DNA from: Arcuatula senhousia
Lineage: Eukaryota; Mollusca; Bivalvia; Mytilida; Mytilidae
Direction of reading: 5' to 3'
DNA length: 64,000 nt
NCBI GenBank assembly: GCA_963971305.1
Contig: OZ020306.1
Location: forward strand, 54,906,686-54,970,685
Each line of letters begins with the position of its first letter. The stretch's first letter is position 1. Below the pieces are notes generated by a model. The model saw only the letters and a list, made by a program, of their open reading frames with translations, did no database searches and was not told where the DNA came from. Made by a program: the position numbers and the translations under genes. Below are positions 21,301 to 31,000 of this stretch, piece after piece.

Positions 21301-23075
21301 CCCTATAAGGGGTCATCTGACAACTTTGACCTTATGGAGACTTTTATAGAGATAATCGAGCTGAATATTTAAGCAAGCAACAGCTTTCCTCTATCTGCAA
21401 TAGTTTTCATTCCATAGGCCAAAACCACTATTTTTCGCCATTAAGGGGCTGTAACCCCTATAAGGGGTCATCTGACAACTTCGACCCTAGAAGAATTTTG
21501 TAGAGCTAACTGAGCTGAACATTAGAGCAAGCAACAGCTTTTCTCTATCTGCAATAGTTTTCATTCCATAGGCCAAAAACACTATTTTTTGCCTTAAAGG
21601 GTCTGTAACCCCTATAAGGGGTCATCTGACAACTTTGACCCTTGGAGACTTTTGTAGAGCTAACTGAGCTGAGCATTTAAGCAAGCAACAGCTTTTCTCT
21701 ATCTGCAATAGTTTTCATTCTATAGGCCAAAACCACTATTTTTCGCCATTAAGGGGCTTTAACCCCTATAAGAGGTCATCTGACAACTTTGACCTAATGG
21801 AGACTTTTGTAGAGCTTATTGAGCTGAATATTTAAGCAAGCAACAACTTTTCTCTGTTATGTTATGGTTGCTGAGTTATAAGCCATTTTAAGTAATTTTA
21901 CCCTATGTTTAGTACATGTTGTGTAATAGCAGCCATGTTTTTATCGAATCATTTTAAAATGAGTATCGTTTGTTGCCAACATGTCATATATCATTCCTGC
22001 AAAGTTTCAGTCAAATTTGTTCAGTGTTTCAGAGAAGATTTTTGAAATTATTAACGGACGGCAGACGACGACGGACGACGACGGACGCATAGTGATGGCA
22101 TAATCTCACATGGCCTTTGGCCGGGTGAGCAAAAAACGTTATAAAGGTGATAAGGATAGCGATGGTCGCAAAGTACTGTCGCTCGTGCTCGTTGTGCTCT
22201 ACCAAGAAAATTGTGATATTTTATTTTCTTCTAGAATACTGAAAGTTAACTAATTTATGAAAGGATATGGAGTAAATGAACATGAGATTATAACACATAT
22301 GTTAACTCAAACTGCAATTATTCTTATGAGCTGTTTGGCCAATTCGGAAAATCATTCCTCATCAGCAGCACTAGACCCAAACAGGAAATCCATCATTTCA
22401 AAAGATTTTTAATTAGCATAAAACCAAACGAAATCCCAATTAATATAGCTAAGGGAAAAAGTACGATGCATGGAGTCATACCTTATGTTTTAGAATTTAC
22501 TTAAATTTAGATAATGGTTATAAACAAAGTGTTCACATGAGAAGTAATCTCTAACCAATAACCTTTTTGCTATGCTCTAAAACAAGCATATTTTCAGCAC
22601 ATATATTTCTCAGAATCCAGTTTCTTCTATGCATTTCAGCAACGAATTTAAAGATGTTGATGACGATATCTATGTAAAAATCAGCATTATTCTCTGGATC
22701 TCCATAGGGTCTTTTGAATGCAAAATCAAAGAGCTCTAAACAATGGCGTACTCTATAGCTCTAGAAATAAAAATAAGGTAGTAAAAACATATTATAAAGT
22801 CACAAACGATCAAGAAAGTAAAAAAAAACAACATTTGGAGTAAAATGGAGAAAAGGGGATATAATTTTTGCATTTGTAGGTCATAGAAATCTATATTTGT
22901 AAAGGCGTGTACTAACCAGTAAATATGGAAAGCCTTCAACCGGAAAGTCGTTGTTCTCCCCTCTACTTGGGACGTCCATCAACTGTAGGACTTCACAACA
23001 AGTATTTCTGTCAAGATGTGGCAAGGACTCGACAAAATCTACAGTAACAGGCTCATACACAGATACATAGTGGTG
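14182..23075 (-). CDS. Gene B: tyrosine-kinase-like pseudokinase with long Ser/Tyr-rich tail, 5' incomplete
   Basis: Six exons join in one frame: 23075-22917, 22760-22563, 20726-20629, 20027-19862, 15934-15783 and 15322-14182 (phases 0, 0, 2, 0, 2). They give 637 residues plus a stop. The kinase fold is readable in order: the alphaC/beta4 region, the degenerate catalytic loop LRNICAEN (about residue 103), VTLAQLG in place of the DFG strand (about 124), KRWLPIEVL in the TK-type P+1 region (about 155), and QQCWNRDRTRRPTAENV of the C-lobe. HRD is LRN and DFG is QLG; the beta3 Lys position may read VSVY. Phosphotransfer is therefore unlikely and a scaffold or allosteric role is inferred. The 380-residue tail has many acidic-context tyrosines (YDAL, YDDL, YEDG, YLDP, YQDF), which look like phosphotyrosine docking sites. 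The glycine-loop exon and anything before it were not found between 23.1 and 27.9 kb. The neighbour upstream on the same strand is gene C, also a pseudokinase. Confidence 0.82.
15783..15934 (-). CDS. Gene B exon: kinase C-lobe subdomain XI
   Basis: This 152-base exon enters in phase 0 and leaves in phase 2 at 'gtaaat'. It encodes LYSGEVPSEPDSCPPLV, then ILQQCWNRDRTRRPTAENV. The Cys-Trp plus RTRRPT pattern is the classic tyrosine-kinase alphaH-alphaI signature, in which the Arg stabilises the C-lobe. Confidence 0.88.
16690..17110 (+). repeat. Dispersed repeat, related to 54755-55080
   Basis: It starts 'aggcccgcagcaa' and 'cttgtcgg', and contains 'gttgcaggtctcgataag'. A diverged relative starts the same way at about 54780 ('caggcccgcagcatagc', 'ctgtcgtaagaggcaac'). 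The GC content is above the local level. It could be the 3' end of a non-LTR retroelement; no coding remains. Confidence 0.5.
17620..17890. repeat. Dispersed repeat shared with 10830-11130
   Basis: It shares 'gaggatatcgaacatgtgca', 'acaattttgaatttat' and 'gggtataaaacagttaattt' with 10830-11130. The order of blocks differs between the copies, which suggests rearrangement. No coding potential. Confidence 0.55.
18060..18990 (+). mobile_element. Tandem-cored repeat element, ~145-bp unit, ~6 copies
   Basis: It begins near 'ggcccgaccacgtatgtgg' with 'cgtacgtccgtccgt'. The unit then repeats with 'ggttaagttcttggttaagg', 'gatgttgggggtcaatgata', 'cccactagaaattagg' and the palindrome 'ggtcactgtgacc'. 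It ends 'gtggctcatagacacatt'. A diverged second copy of the family lies at 45750-46290. Short frames inside are repeat shadows. Confidence 0.8.
19027..19335 (+). pseudogene. Retroelement polyprotein C-terminal fragment
   Basis: An uninterrupted frame to TAG at 19335 encodes a fragment whose start reads RLYDKRDDFNFPIVNF, followed by NIPSAPAYGVYVSQLIRYSR, RLLSSLKKFYGRHHALIGKY and a short C-terminus. I recognise this as the conserved end of an RT-bearing retroelement common in marine invertebrates; the exact clade is uncertain. Everything upstream (the reverse transcriptase) is missing, so this is a 5'-truncated copy. Two more degraded relatives lie at 32690 and 53641. Confidence 0.75.
19336..19590 (+). 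mobile_element. 3' tail of the same retroelement
   Basis: It follows the stop directly. It contains 'attggcaacgcgacggg', 'cttccggagcacctgag', 'cgtgtttactggttttgtc' and 'cggacttttgaca'. The same tail, without coding sequence, recurs at 8945-9160 (+), 33300-33400 (+), 46895-47060 (+), 10380-10470 (-), 51417-51610 (-) and 60985-61165 (-), which links those dispersed repeats to this element. Confidence 0.75.
19862..20027 (-). CDS. Gene B exon: P+1 loop and alphaF region
   Basis: Enters in phase 2 after 'ttttaaag', leaves in phase 0 at 'gtaaat', 166 bases. The joined codon gives Trp, followed by LPIEVLQNGQFSKEGDIYMT. The TK-type WxPIE is kept, while the alphaF Asp-Val-Trp is changed to Asp-Ile-Tyr. 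An insertion with MRNHLNCAPFAKVKRSE follows before the next exon. Confidence 0.88.
20350..20585 (-). mobile_element. tRNA-derived SINE, minus strand, best-preserved copy
   Basis: Read on the minus strand it opens 'gggcctgagtggccaagtgg' and 'ctaaggcgc' (A box) and has a B box in 'gagttcgagtcctgc' about 50 bp later. The conserved centre follows ('gtatgtgattaggtttgtc', 'acttgcccaag'), then 'gtgcgtcgattgag' and 'gtgttaaatc'. Both internal Pol III promoter boxes are readable. It lies in gene B's intron between the P+1-loop exon and the DFG exon, antisense to none of the exons. Confidence 0.78.
20629..20726 (-). CDS. Gene B exon: degenerate DFG and activation segment
   Basis: Acceptor 'tatttacag', donor 'gtaaat', in phase 0 and out phase 2. 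It reads VTLAQLGRMVRLDSCEVLDD, then IIDKVPSYRKR. The metal-binding DFG Asp-Phe is replaced by Gln-Leu, leaving only the Gly. The activation segment retains one tyrosine (SYRKRW), placed like RTK activation-loop tyrosines. Confidence 0.88.
20808..22135 (-). mobile_element. Tandem-cored repeat element, ~155-bp unit, ~6 copies
   Basis: The ends match 11650-12755 in reverse ('aagaggcccccaggagcc' at left; 'cggacgacgacggacg' and 'cacatggcctttggcc' at right). The core has about six copies of a unit with 'ggggtcatctgacaactt', 'ttaagcaagcaacagctttt' and 'gtaacccctataag'. The window's first 110 bases belong to this core family. Inserted in a gene B intron. Confidence 0.8.
22563..22760 (-). CDS. Gene B exon: alphaE and degenerate catalytic loop
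   Basis: Acceptor 'atttctag', donor 'aag|gttatt' (weak), phase 0 at both ends, 66 codons. It starts SYRVRHCLELFDFAF and reaches FVAEMHRRNWILRNICAEN. Aligned with 'lh...HRDLAARN', the loop reads LRNICAEN: His to Leu and catalytic Asp to Asn, with the final Asn kept. Confidence 0.87.
22917..23075 (-). CDS. Gene B exon: kinase N-lobe (first found)
   Basis: Acceptor 'gtatttaag', donor 'gttagt', phase 0 at both ends, 53 codons. It reads HHYVSVYEPVTVDFVESLPH, then CCEVLQLMDVPSRGENNDF. This fits beta3 to beta5 of a kinase N-lobe. If VSVY is beta3, the VAIK Lys is Tyr. The glycine-rich loop would be in an earlier exon that I could not find. Confidence 0.78.
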
Positions 23076-24529
23076 CTTAAATACAAACAGTAACAGAAAC
23101 TGATATTATTAATGTTATTCTTAAAATAATTACATCAGAGAACGGTACAATATGTGCAAAAGAAGATTGGTAAAAAATCCAATTTGTTCTTAACAGACTT
23201 CTTAAATGCATGGTGCTTTTATGTTTTAAGAGCAAAAGTAAGTACTAGTATTGCAATTATCTCATGCAGTAGAAGCATATTTTACATATCCGTCTATTAC
23301 ATGTATAGACGCTCATTAGTCAAGAGAATATAGTCATAATTCCGATTTTTTAAAATGAATGATGAATGTCTCAAAACCAAGTGGTTTAGCATTATCCATA
23401 TGCTCCTAGCACTCTTGTTTGGAAAATTTGGTATGAAAAAGTTCCACATTTTTTCAATATCGCTTGCCAATACCGAAAGCTTGATGAGAATTTTACTAGA
23501 ACATTACTCTCTTCCCCTACTATCTAAATGATCTTTAATATGAAATACCTTTTTCTCTTTAATAGGTTGATCTGGAGACTTCGTTTCAGCTTCTGTTATA
23601 TGTTTTATAGTCCCTGCCTGGCGCTGAGATCGTCTGGCGTTAAAGTATGTCTCTTTTATTACACCTTTAAAATATTTAATAATATGTTTCTTGGTAAAAT
23701 TAGCTCACTATTAAACAAACAATACCAAATCAACATGCGATCACTTTTTTATCTTTAAAAACGCAAAATACCTTATAAATTTTAATTTTAACATGAACCA
23801 GTACTTGGAAAGAAATTCATATAAAAATTGGTTTCACTTGGAAGCAATGCTATTTGACACAAATAACCGTGTGTGCATAATAATATTTGGAACTTTATTT
23901 GTGTTTTATTTAATTTGAAGAGTCAGTTAGTTTTCCCCGAACAGTACTATTACAGACTGGTCCACATAGCTGTAATACTTAATTGTATTCTTTACAATAA
24001 CATAATACTTATAGAATAATTATTATGTTTGTCACTGATATTGAGTGATGAAATTTCGATCTTTTGATAATTTTTAATCATTTTAAAAGAAGTAATTCAA
24101 ATCTGAAAGAGAAAAATAGCTTTGCTTTCCTGGTTTTTGTTTTAACTTGATTTAAAAAGTATTGTTTGTTTGTATTCCTTTACAAATTGAATATTCATTT
24201 AAATGTGCATTTTCTTATTCCAAATGAAGCAGAATGGTTTAGTTTTTGTGTAATTTCCAATCGCTCAGTACCAGATTATTAGGAATGTACCGATAACAAA
24301 TTCGTACCGACAACTTGAGGATTATTTTTCTTTAACTGTAAGAACAGATATGGTAGTCCCTAAAAATAAAAGCATGTCAATTATAATATCAATAATTATA
24401 TTGTCATACAAATTTCCAATACCATACTTTTGTTCAACTTTTGGATTACTTGATGGACTTATAGCGTAATAAATTTAACTTATTTGTTTTCAAGATGTAG
24501 TAGGGGTCTTCAACTTGACATTAGATTTT

Positions 24530-24870
24530 TTCAAACCTTTTCTAGTAATAGAAGAAAATGAGATGTGGAATAAGTGTACGCGACACAACCTACATTATAA
24601 ATGTATATTTTAAATATCCACAATGGAAAACAGCCAGCAGCCTTCAATGTGACCATTGGTCGCTGCTCGCTGTTTTTCAATTGCCCCCCCCCCCTGGATT
24701 GAAAATAAAATAAATATGATTCAAGCTCAATCCCAAAGTGCAATGAAAGACCCTCTTCTTGACAAAAAACAATTAACATAAATTCGACTAAATGCAAACA
24801 TAAGCTTTGATAAAGATTCCTGGCTTCCTGGCTTAGGACAGGCACATTAAAATGTGGCGGGATTAAACTA
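24530..24870 (-). repeat. Dispersed 'gtgtacgcgacac' repeat, long copy
   Basis: It carries 'agtgtacgcgacacaacc', 'atggaaaacagccagcagcc', 'cgctgctcgctgtttttcaa', 'ctcttcttgacaaaaaac' and 'ggcttaggacaggcacatt', ending 'atgtggcgggattaaac'. The copy at 54390-54740 is its reverse complement along the whole length. The element is about 340 bp with no terminal repeats seen. Its origin is unknown. Confidence 0.7.
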
Positions 24871-25821
24871 GATAAATAATAAAATAAATAGACATTGGCA
24901 TGTGCATTAATAAGTTTCGAAATATTGCCAAAAATTCATATTTTCCATTAAAAATCAACATAAACACATTTGTTTATGGTTGTCATTTTCTTCAATTAAT
25001 TGGATTTCAATTTTCAAGAAATTGGTATAGATTGTGTAGAAAAATCCCCAAAAATGAAAATATTTTCAAAACAGTACAAATTTGTGATAAATAAAAATAT
25101 TAGGACATGCTTTTTATTTTTATAATAAAACATGAGGTCATGGACTATTTTTGAGATAAATTATATTTAAGAAAAGCTTAAGCTAAACTAAATATCATAA
25201 ATGAATGATATTATTTCATGATAAACATTTTGATAGACATTAAGCTTAATATCAATGAAATGATATCATTGATAAAATTTAGTATAGAACTAAAATTTAT
25301 ACCTTTCATGATACTGGCATTCATTTTTGTAACAAGAAATAATGATAGTAAGATAGGCTAAAATTTTGAAAAATGTCTGAACAATATGCTCCTCAGCTAC
25401 CTTGAAAAAGTTCTTATATCAAATATCAAAGAACTAAGATGGTAAATGAGGAATCAGATTAGATTTTCATTAGGCTGTGTAATATTATATAATTATGTTG
25501 AAAGCAATCATATACAGTCTAATATCTAGTGGTATTCAATTATCTCCCCTGCGGAAAAAAGCTAATGTATTTTTAAATTTTTAACGATGACAACAACGAT
25601 GGCGACGGCATGTAAACAATCTTCAACTTTCATTCATTGCGCATGGACCTGACTACTATCATATACGTTGGACATGTCATGTTATTAAAGAATCTTTTAT
25701 GTTGCGTAAACAGTTGTTTATAAGGTCAACAAAAGTGCATATTTTAACAAATCGAGTGAAACTTGCTGGACGTTGGAAAAAATTAAAATGTCAACTCAAC
25801 CTTAAAAAAATCACACAAGGC

Positions 25822-26453
25822 GTAATACCTGCAGTACATTCTCGAAAGGACAAGATATGATAAGGGCCCAATTTTGCCCCCGAATTTTGAAATTATTAAA
25901 ACGAGCTAAAAGTATGTGATATATACTTTAAATTAGTTTAACATTACTATATCAGCATTATTTTGTTTAAAGTGATCCATTATGGTGTTGGAATAATTAC
26001 CCAAAGTGGCTTAAAAATCGTGATTTGGTGAAAAACTGTAAAAAAAAACCTGCAATTTTGAAGTGGTTTTTAGCAATTTTAACTATGAACCACACAGAGT
26101 ACCACTACAATAATTTATGTAGATAATCATTTTTAATATAGAAACTGACTACAAAAATATCTTTGTGGTACTCCATGTGGCTCATAGTTAAATTTGCCAA
26201 AAACTACTCAAAATTTGCATGATTTTTACACTTTTTCACTAAAATGCCATTTTCACATAATTTGATGACGTCACTGTGACATAATAAACAAGATTTAGTT
26301 AAAATTAATGTTATTTTACTATAACTTGTTCATCTAAAAACTGATCTAGAATAATTTAACTTCAGTTCAATTATTTATAAAAAAAGGTAAATTAGGGGGC
26401 CAAATTTAGCACTTATCATATCTTGTCCTTTGTGGGAATGTTAGGTTATTACC
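25822..26453. mobile_element. Foldback MITE with ~20-45 bp inverted ends and internal palindrome
   Basis: A perfect 20-bp inverted repeat ('aaaggacaagatatgataag', 25845-25864, against 26412-26431) extends outward with mismatches to about 25822 and 26453. Inside, 26065-26105 and 26160-26205 form a second inverted pair around 'ctatgaaccacac' and 'gtggctcatag'. No coding sequence is present. Confidence 0.78.
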
Positions 26454-27421
26454 TTTTCTTACGACAGATATTAGTTTGGAAATTATATTCTACTGTTATC
26501 ACTTAACGATCCATTTGAATTCAATGTGCAACTATGAAAAACTTTCAAGGGACACAACCAAGTTCTATCTTTCATTAATAATAAACATGATAAAAGGGAG
26601 GCATTCCAATTTTTAAAACGGATGACTGAAGATTGAATTGGACATTTAATCCAATACAATGCAAATTCACATGTTGTTGATCCCAATTTACGGACACCGG
26701 TCAAAAAGGTAAACATGTTCTATGACGTAATTGAATTCAACAGGTAAATCGTGTACTTTTAAAGAGAAGGTTGTCAAGACGGACTAGAAAAATAGGTCTT
26801 TTTCTTAATTTTATTTTGGCTTAACCTCTTGCAGTACATGTCTGAAAATTTGCAGATGGGAAGATATACATTTAAACAAATAGTGTGATTTTTTTCATTT
26901 TTTTATATAAAAGTTAAAGTTGTGCGATCCATTTCAGTTTGCACCGTATGCATTTCATAAATATCCACATGATAACATGCATGAAAATGCAATCTGTTAC
27001 TTTTAAAAACTCTTTTTAATTCAAAAAAGTTTATTTTATCAGCATAACTTAAAATTGGAAGAAATTTTGTACTAAAAAGAACTTTTGATTCACTTGACAA
27101 CCAGGATAAATATTCGAATTGACTTTCCTATCTTTTCCGATGAAGAGCTCACATTCTATTGTTTAAATACCACCGGTTTTCGGACTGTATAATCACATGT
27201 ACAGTCTACTTATCGATTACTCAGTTTGTTAAATTACCTTTTACATCAACGCACACACACACACGCACACACAGATCAAATTCATTTGATTCTTTATAAG
27301 ATTGCTCCAAATTGAATGCAAAAAAAAATTCAAGCAAATACGAAACTATGTCATAAGGCATTTTTTGTTTTTATTGTTATATGCTCATAATATTCATGCA
27401 GTTTTTTAATCTTTGGGTAGA

Positions 27422-27465
27422 GCGCCTCTAATGAGTCTTGAATAGAAGAAACGCGTTTCAGGCGT
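27422..27465 (+). ncRNA. Hammerhead ribozyme relic with intact stem I
   Basis: Stem I gcgcct (27422-27427) pairs with aggcgt (27460-27465) over six positions with one G-U. Between them lie CTAATGA (core G to A change, 27428-27434), a stem II with loop 'tgaat', GAAA (27448-27451), a palindromic cgcgtt stem III and TC. A second, partial core CTGATGAGTCTTG lies at 27508-27520. The core mutation predicts loss of self-cleavage. Confidence 0.6.
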
Positions 27466-27900
27466 AGCAAAATTCATTGTTTGGAACCTTGTTGTTATTG
27501 AGCTCCTCTGATGAGTCTTGAATAGTAATTTTCTGGAACCTTGTCGTAATTTTGATATCATACCCTTTCTGGCGTACTCTGTGTTGAATCAAGAATTGGA
27601 TATTTTTTATCTTCGTCAAACAATCTTGAAATTCTTTGTCTTTTACCAGCTTAAATAAAATAATCAGAAAAGCTAGATACATGTCTTAATGAAATAAATG
27701 TCTAGAACTGAACAATATATGTTTATCTGGTGTTCTTTGTTCAAGAATTTTTTTCACTCGATTTTTGTGTGCGATCGGTTTGGTTTTTGTGGACCTTTCA
27801 AAACGAAATATAATTTATCTTTTTGTTCTATGCAGAAAATAAAAATTAAGTCCTTGTTAATTTTTTTTCATTTGTCTGTTCCAAAAACAAAAGCCTAAAA

Positions 27901-28074
27901 TCAGTACATCGCTTTACCTCCATGGAAAGAAATCAAAAGATTGTTAAGTTTGCTTCCAATTTCTGAAATTTTCATTCTTTCTTCTGGGTTATCCTTCAAA
28001 CATGACAGAATTATGTCATGAATTTCTTTAGGTATGCACGGCCATTTTTGAGGCTTTAGTCCTTGAAATACAAT
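27901..28074 (-). CDS. Gene C terminal exon: kinase C-lobe end
   Basis: Acceptor 'ttttccag' in phase 0. It reads IVFQGLKPQKWPCIPKEIHD, then ILSCLKDNPEERMKISEIG, and stops at TGA 27901-27903 after GGKAMY. CLKDNPEERMKISEI matches the subdomain XI pattern Cx(W/L)xxxPxxRPxF with Arg-Met for Arg-Pro. A possible donor (gtaaag) lies five codons before the stop. Splicing there would leave phase 1, which does not fit the first gene B exon, so a C-B fusion is not supported as read. Confidence 0.8.
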   Translation of the reverse strand: MVFQGLKPQKWPCIPKEIHDIILSCLKDNPEERMKISEIGSKLNNLLISFHGGKAMY

Positions 28075-31000
28075 CTGGAAAAGAATTCGTCAGATATGTT
28101 CCTTATTTACTATATAAAAAAGGTGAAACAAAATAGGCAAACGTGGACTATAGGACTTTTTACAATGTAAACAAAATGCAAATGATATATCCATTTCTTG
28201 AACAATCTTTTATTATAAAATCCACGAAACTTTTTTCCAATTGCTTTGTTTTTCTTCATTATTGTTTCTTATAAAATGAACCTAACGATCTTGGCATTTT
28301 AACTTTTTGCTCATTTTTTAAGCCTCAAGCAAAAACGACACTGGTTTTATTCAGTAGGAATTAAATACTAACGTATTCAAGCAGCTCTTCTGTTGGTGTT
28401 CCATACACTTCAGTAAATGGCCGACAACCATGTGTAAAAACTTCATAGATAAAATGTCCTACCATCCATCGGTCTGTTTTCTCGTCATACCGGTCTTCCA
28501 GGATACTTTCTGGAGAAGACCATAGTACTGGTATATCATTGTAGGCAATATCTATAAAATATAAAAACATTATTGAAAATATGGCATGTGCTAGAAATAT
28601 TCTAATTGTTGTGTGGTTTGTTTCGTAGTGATTTTTTTTTGTCTTCCGATTTTGTCTTACTCTTTCCTGTATAATGACATTTGATTACCCCTTTGGTACA
28701 CCTTTTCTCTTTCAAAGAGTTGTTTAATGAGTTTGATGTAGTTAATGAACAACAAAAGATTATTATAATCATTTAAAATAATATTGTTACCAAAAGCCCC
28801 TGTTACATATATGCAGCATAGTCAACATTGGTCATCGTTGGATACCCACTGGCGATTGCACTACGCTTCTCTACAGCGTAGTGCAATCGCCAGTGGGTAT
28901 CCGACGATGAACTTTGGTAAGAGGTAAGTTTATTTTCTTTTCTATTTATATATCATGTATATTATTGCCATAATAAACAAAAAACATTTAAATGTAATAC
29001 TTTTTTGCGAATCAGCTTGTCTTGATGGTAAAATCTTTATGACAATTGTATCATACATATTGTTAGTGAAGAGTTCCTTTTTTGATATTGTCCCATAACT
29101 AAAAGTATGAAAAAGATTCTCATTGCTAGTTTTATTGGAATTTTGTATAGTTTTTTTTCTATGTATATTCATTTTTTGTTTGTCACGAAATTACTGTTGT
29201 GTGATCATCGTGTAAGTATATACATTATCATAATCCTGCCACTTCATTATAAATAACCAGTTGATTTAAATCGATTTAAAAGCAAACATGTTTGCAAAAA
29301 AAATACAGTGTGATAGAATATGGTGCCATTTTCATTAAGGGGGAGGATAGTGTTAATAATATTAGAGTGAAAAAACAAAACAATTGCCAATGGACATTAT
29401 AAACAATTTAAGATAAGCCAATTGCATGGACATTATAAACAATTTAAGATACACCATATAATAAATTATCTTAATCTTACACAATAACAATAGTTTTTAG
29501 TAAGCAGTTGTATAGGGTTAAAACATCTCATTAGTATCAAAAGACTTTCAAATAAGATAAAACTAATATTACCTGACAAAAAGTTTGTATTATCACCAAG
29601 GATCTTAGAAATAGAAAGGTCATGCAGTGCAATAGAGTTTTGTTTTCTCATGCAGAATGCAAATGTCGTCAGGTTTCGGTGAACCACCTTTTGTGAGTGT
29701 AGATAACTAAGCGCATGCACGGCGTCTGCTACTATAGTGACAAGTTCTCTTGGTGACAGCCATCTAAAAACTCGTCTCGCATCAAGAAGACATGCATTAA
29801 GGTTTTGACCAACATTCTGATCTGTTACGTAGAAGATTGGGAGCGGTCTGCACTGAAATGCCAGCAGTTCTACTAAGTTGATATGACATTTATCCTCTTG
29901 TGTGTGTTTTAATATATCAAGACAGTTCAAATGCCGTCTGGTGATATCTTTGTTTGCATTGAGCTTGTAGTCGGCCATACTACCTTCTCCTATACAATGC
30001 AGCGTTGGAATCAATGCATGCATCACGACATTCCTTTCATCAGATATTCTACCTGCAAATGTCACCCAGGATGGTTCAATCCCAACTTTTGATGTATCAC
30101 TCAAAATACCGTCGACCTTAAAGTTTATAACAGATAGTTGTTGAATGATATGCTCGCAAACCTTTTCTCTTATATCTTTAGAAAAAAAGTTGTTTTTTCT
30201 AAAAAGATATACTGCATTATGAACAACATCTTTGTTCTCATGAAATAAGAGCGTCGAAGCTTGGTTTAGAATATAATGTCTCGAAACTGCCGAAACCTTT
30301 GTTGTGTCAAGAAAAATATTTAAAACTTTACATAAAGTCTCTTGGTACTCCAAAGTTGTTCTGTGTGTACTGTGAGCTAAGATAAAGTATAATAAATATT
30401 AAAACAAACCAACAAATTAATAATGAGAGGCAAAAAGATTTTTTCCGACACTTTGAACATTTAGCAGGGTGGATCAGTACTAGTACTAGTATATCACACA
30501 TTGTTATCTTTAGCGACTTTTAGATCTGTTCGATTGCTACTGCCGGTTTTGTACAATATGAAAATTTCCGTGACACTTTTTTTTTTCGAAATCAAGAATA
30601 ATTTGAAATTTGGAAGGGTGGTTTGTATAGTACTATATGACCCATGTTCAGACTTTTGGGATGCTGGGGCATTTGTGTCCTATGCACACTTTCTCTATTC
30701 ATGATAGATTTAAATTAGCACTTACTTACCCTTTGAAAGTCGTGCAACAACAACCTTTGTAGTTAACAGAAGCATTGTAAAGACTCTTGACTGTGCTTTC
30801 GGCTTCTTGGATACCTTTTTTACCAAAACCTCTGTTAATTCGGTTAGATAGCGAATACTTTTGACTTCTGCTTTATGCATTATCTGCATTGATAAAAAAG
30901 AAAACCTGCACGTTTAGTTGTTTACATATATTATCAAAATTTATACCTTTTCTCGTTTTTGCTTACTTATAAATGCAAATATATGTTAAGACGCACATCG

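Larger units (their letters stand above)
23076..27900. other. Interval between genes B and C; no exon identified
   Basis: Gene B needs an upstream exon ending in phase 0, but I found none. The interval contains a copy of the 'gtgtacgcgacac' repeat (24530-24870), a foldback MITE (25822-26453), a (ca)n tract at about 27248-27272 and hammerhead relics at 27422-27530. The rest is unremarkable AT-rich DNA. Confidence 0.5.

Noticed and set aside
24531..24845. 104-codon minus-strand open frame with a partner at 54384-54671
   Set aside because: Both frames are parts of the same dispersed repeat read in corresponding strands. There are no splice sites or known domain, and other copies of the repeat are interrupted.
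27901..28074. Direct fusion of genes C and B through the donor five codons before the C stop
   Set aside because: That donor leaves phase 1, while the first gene B exon needs phase 0. An unseen intermediate exon would be required.
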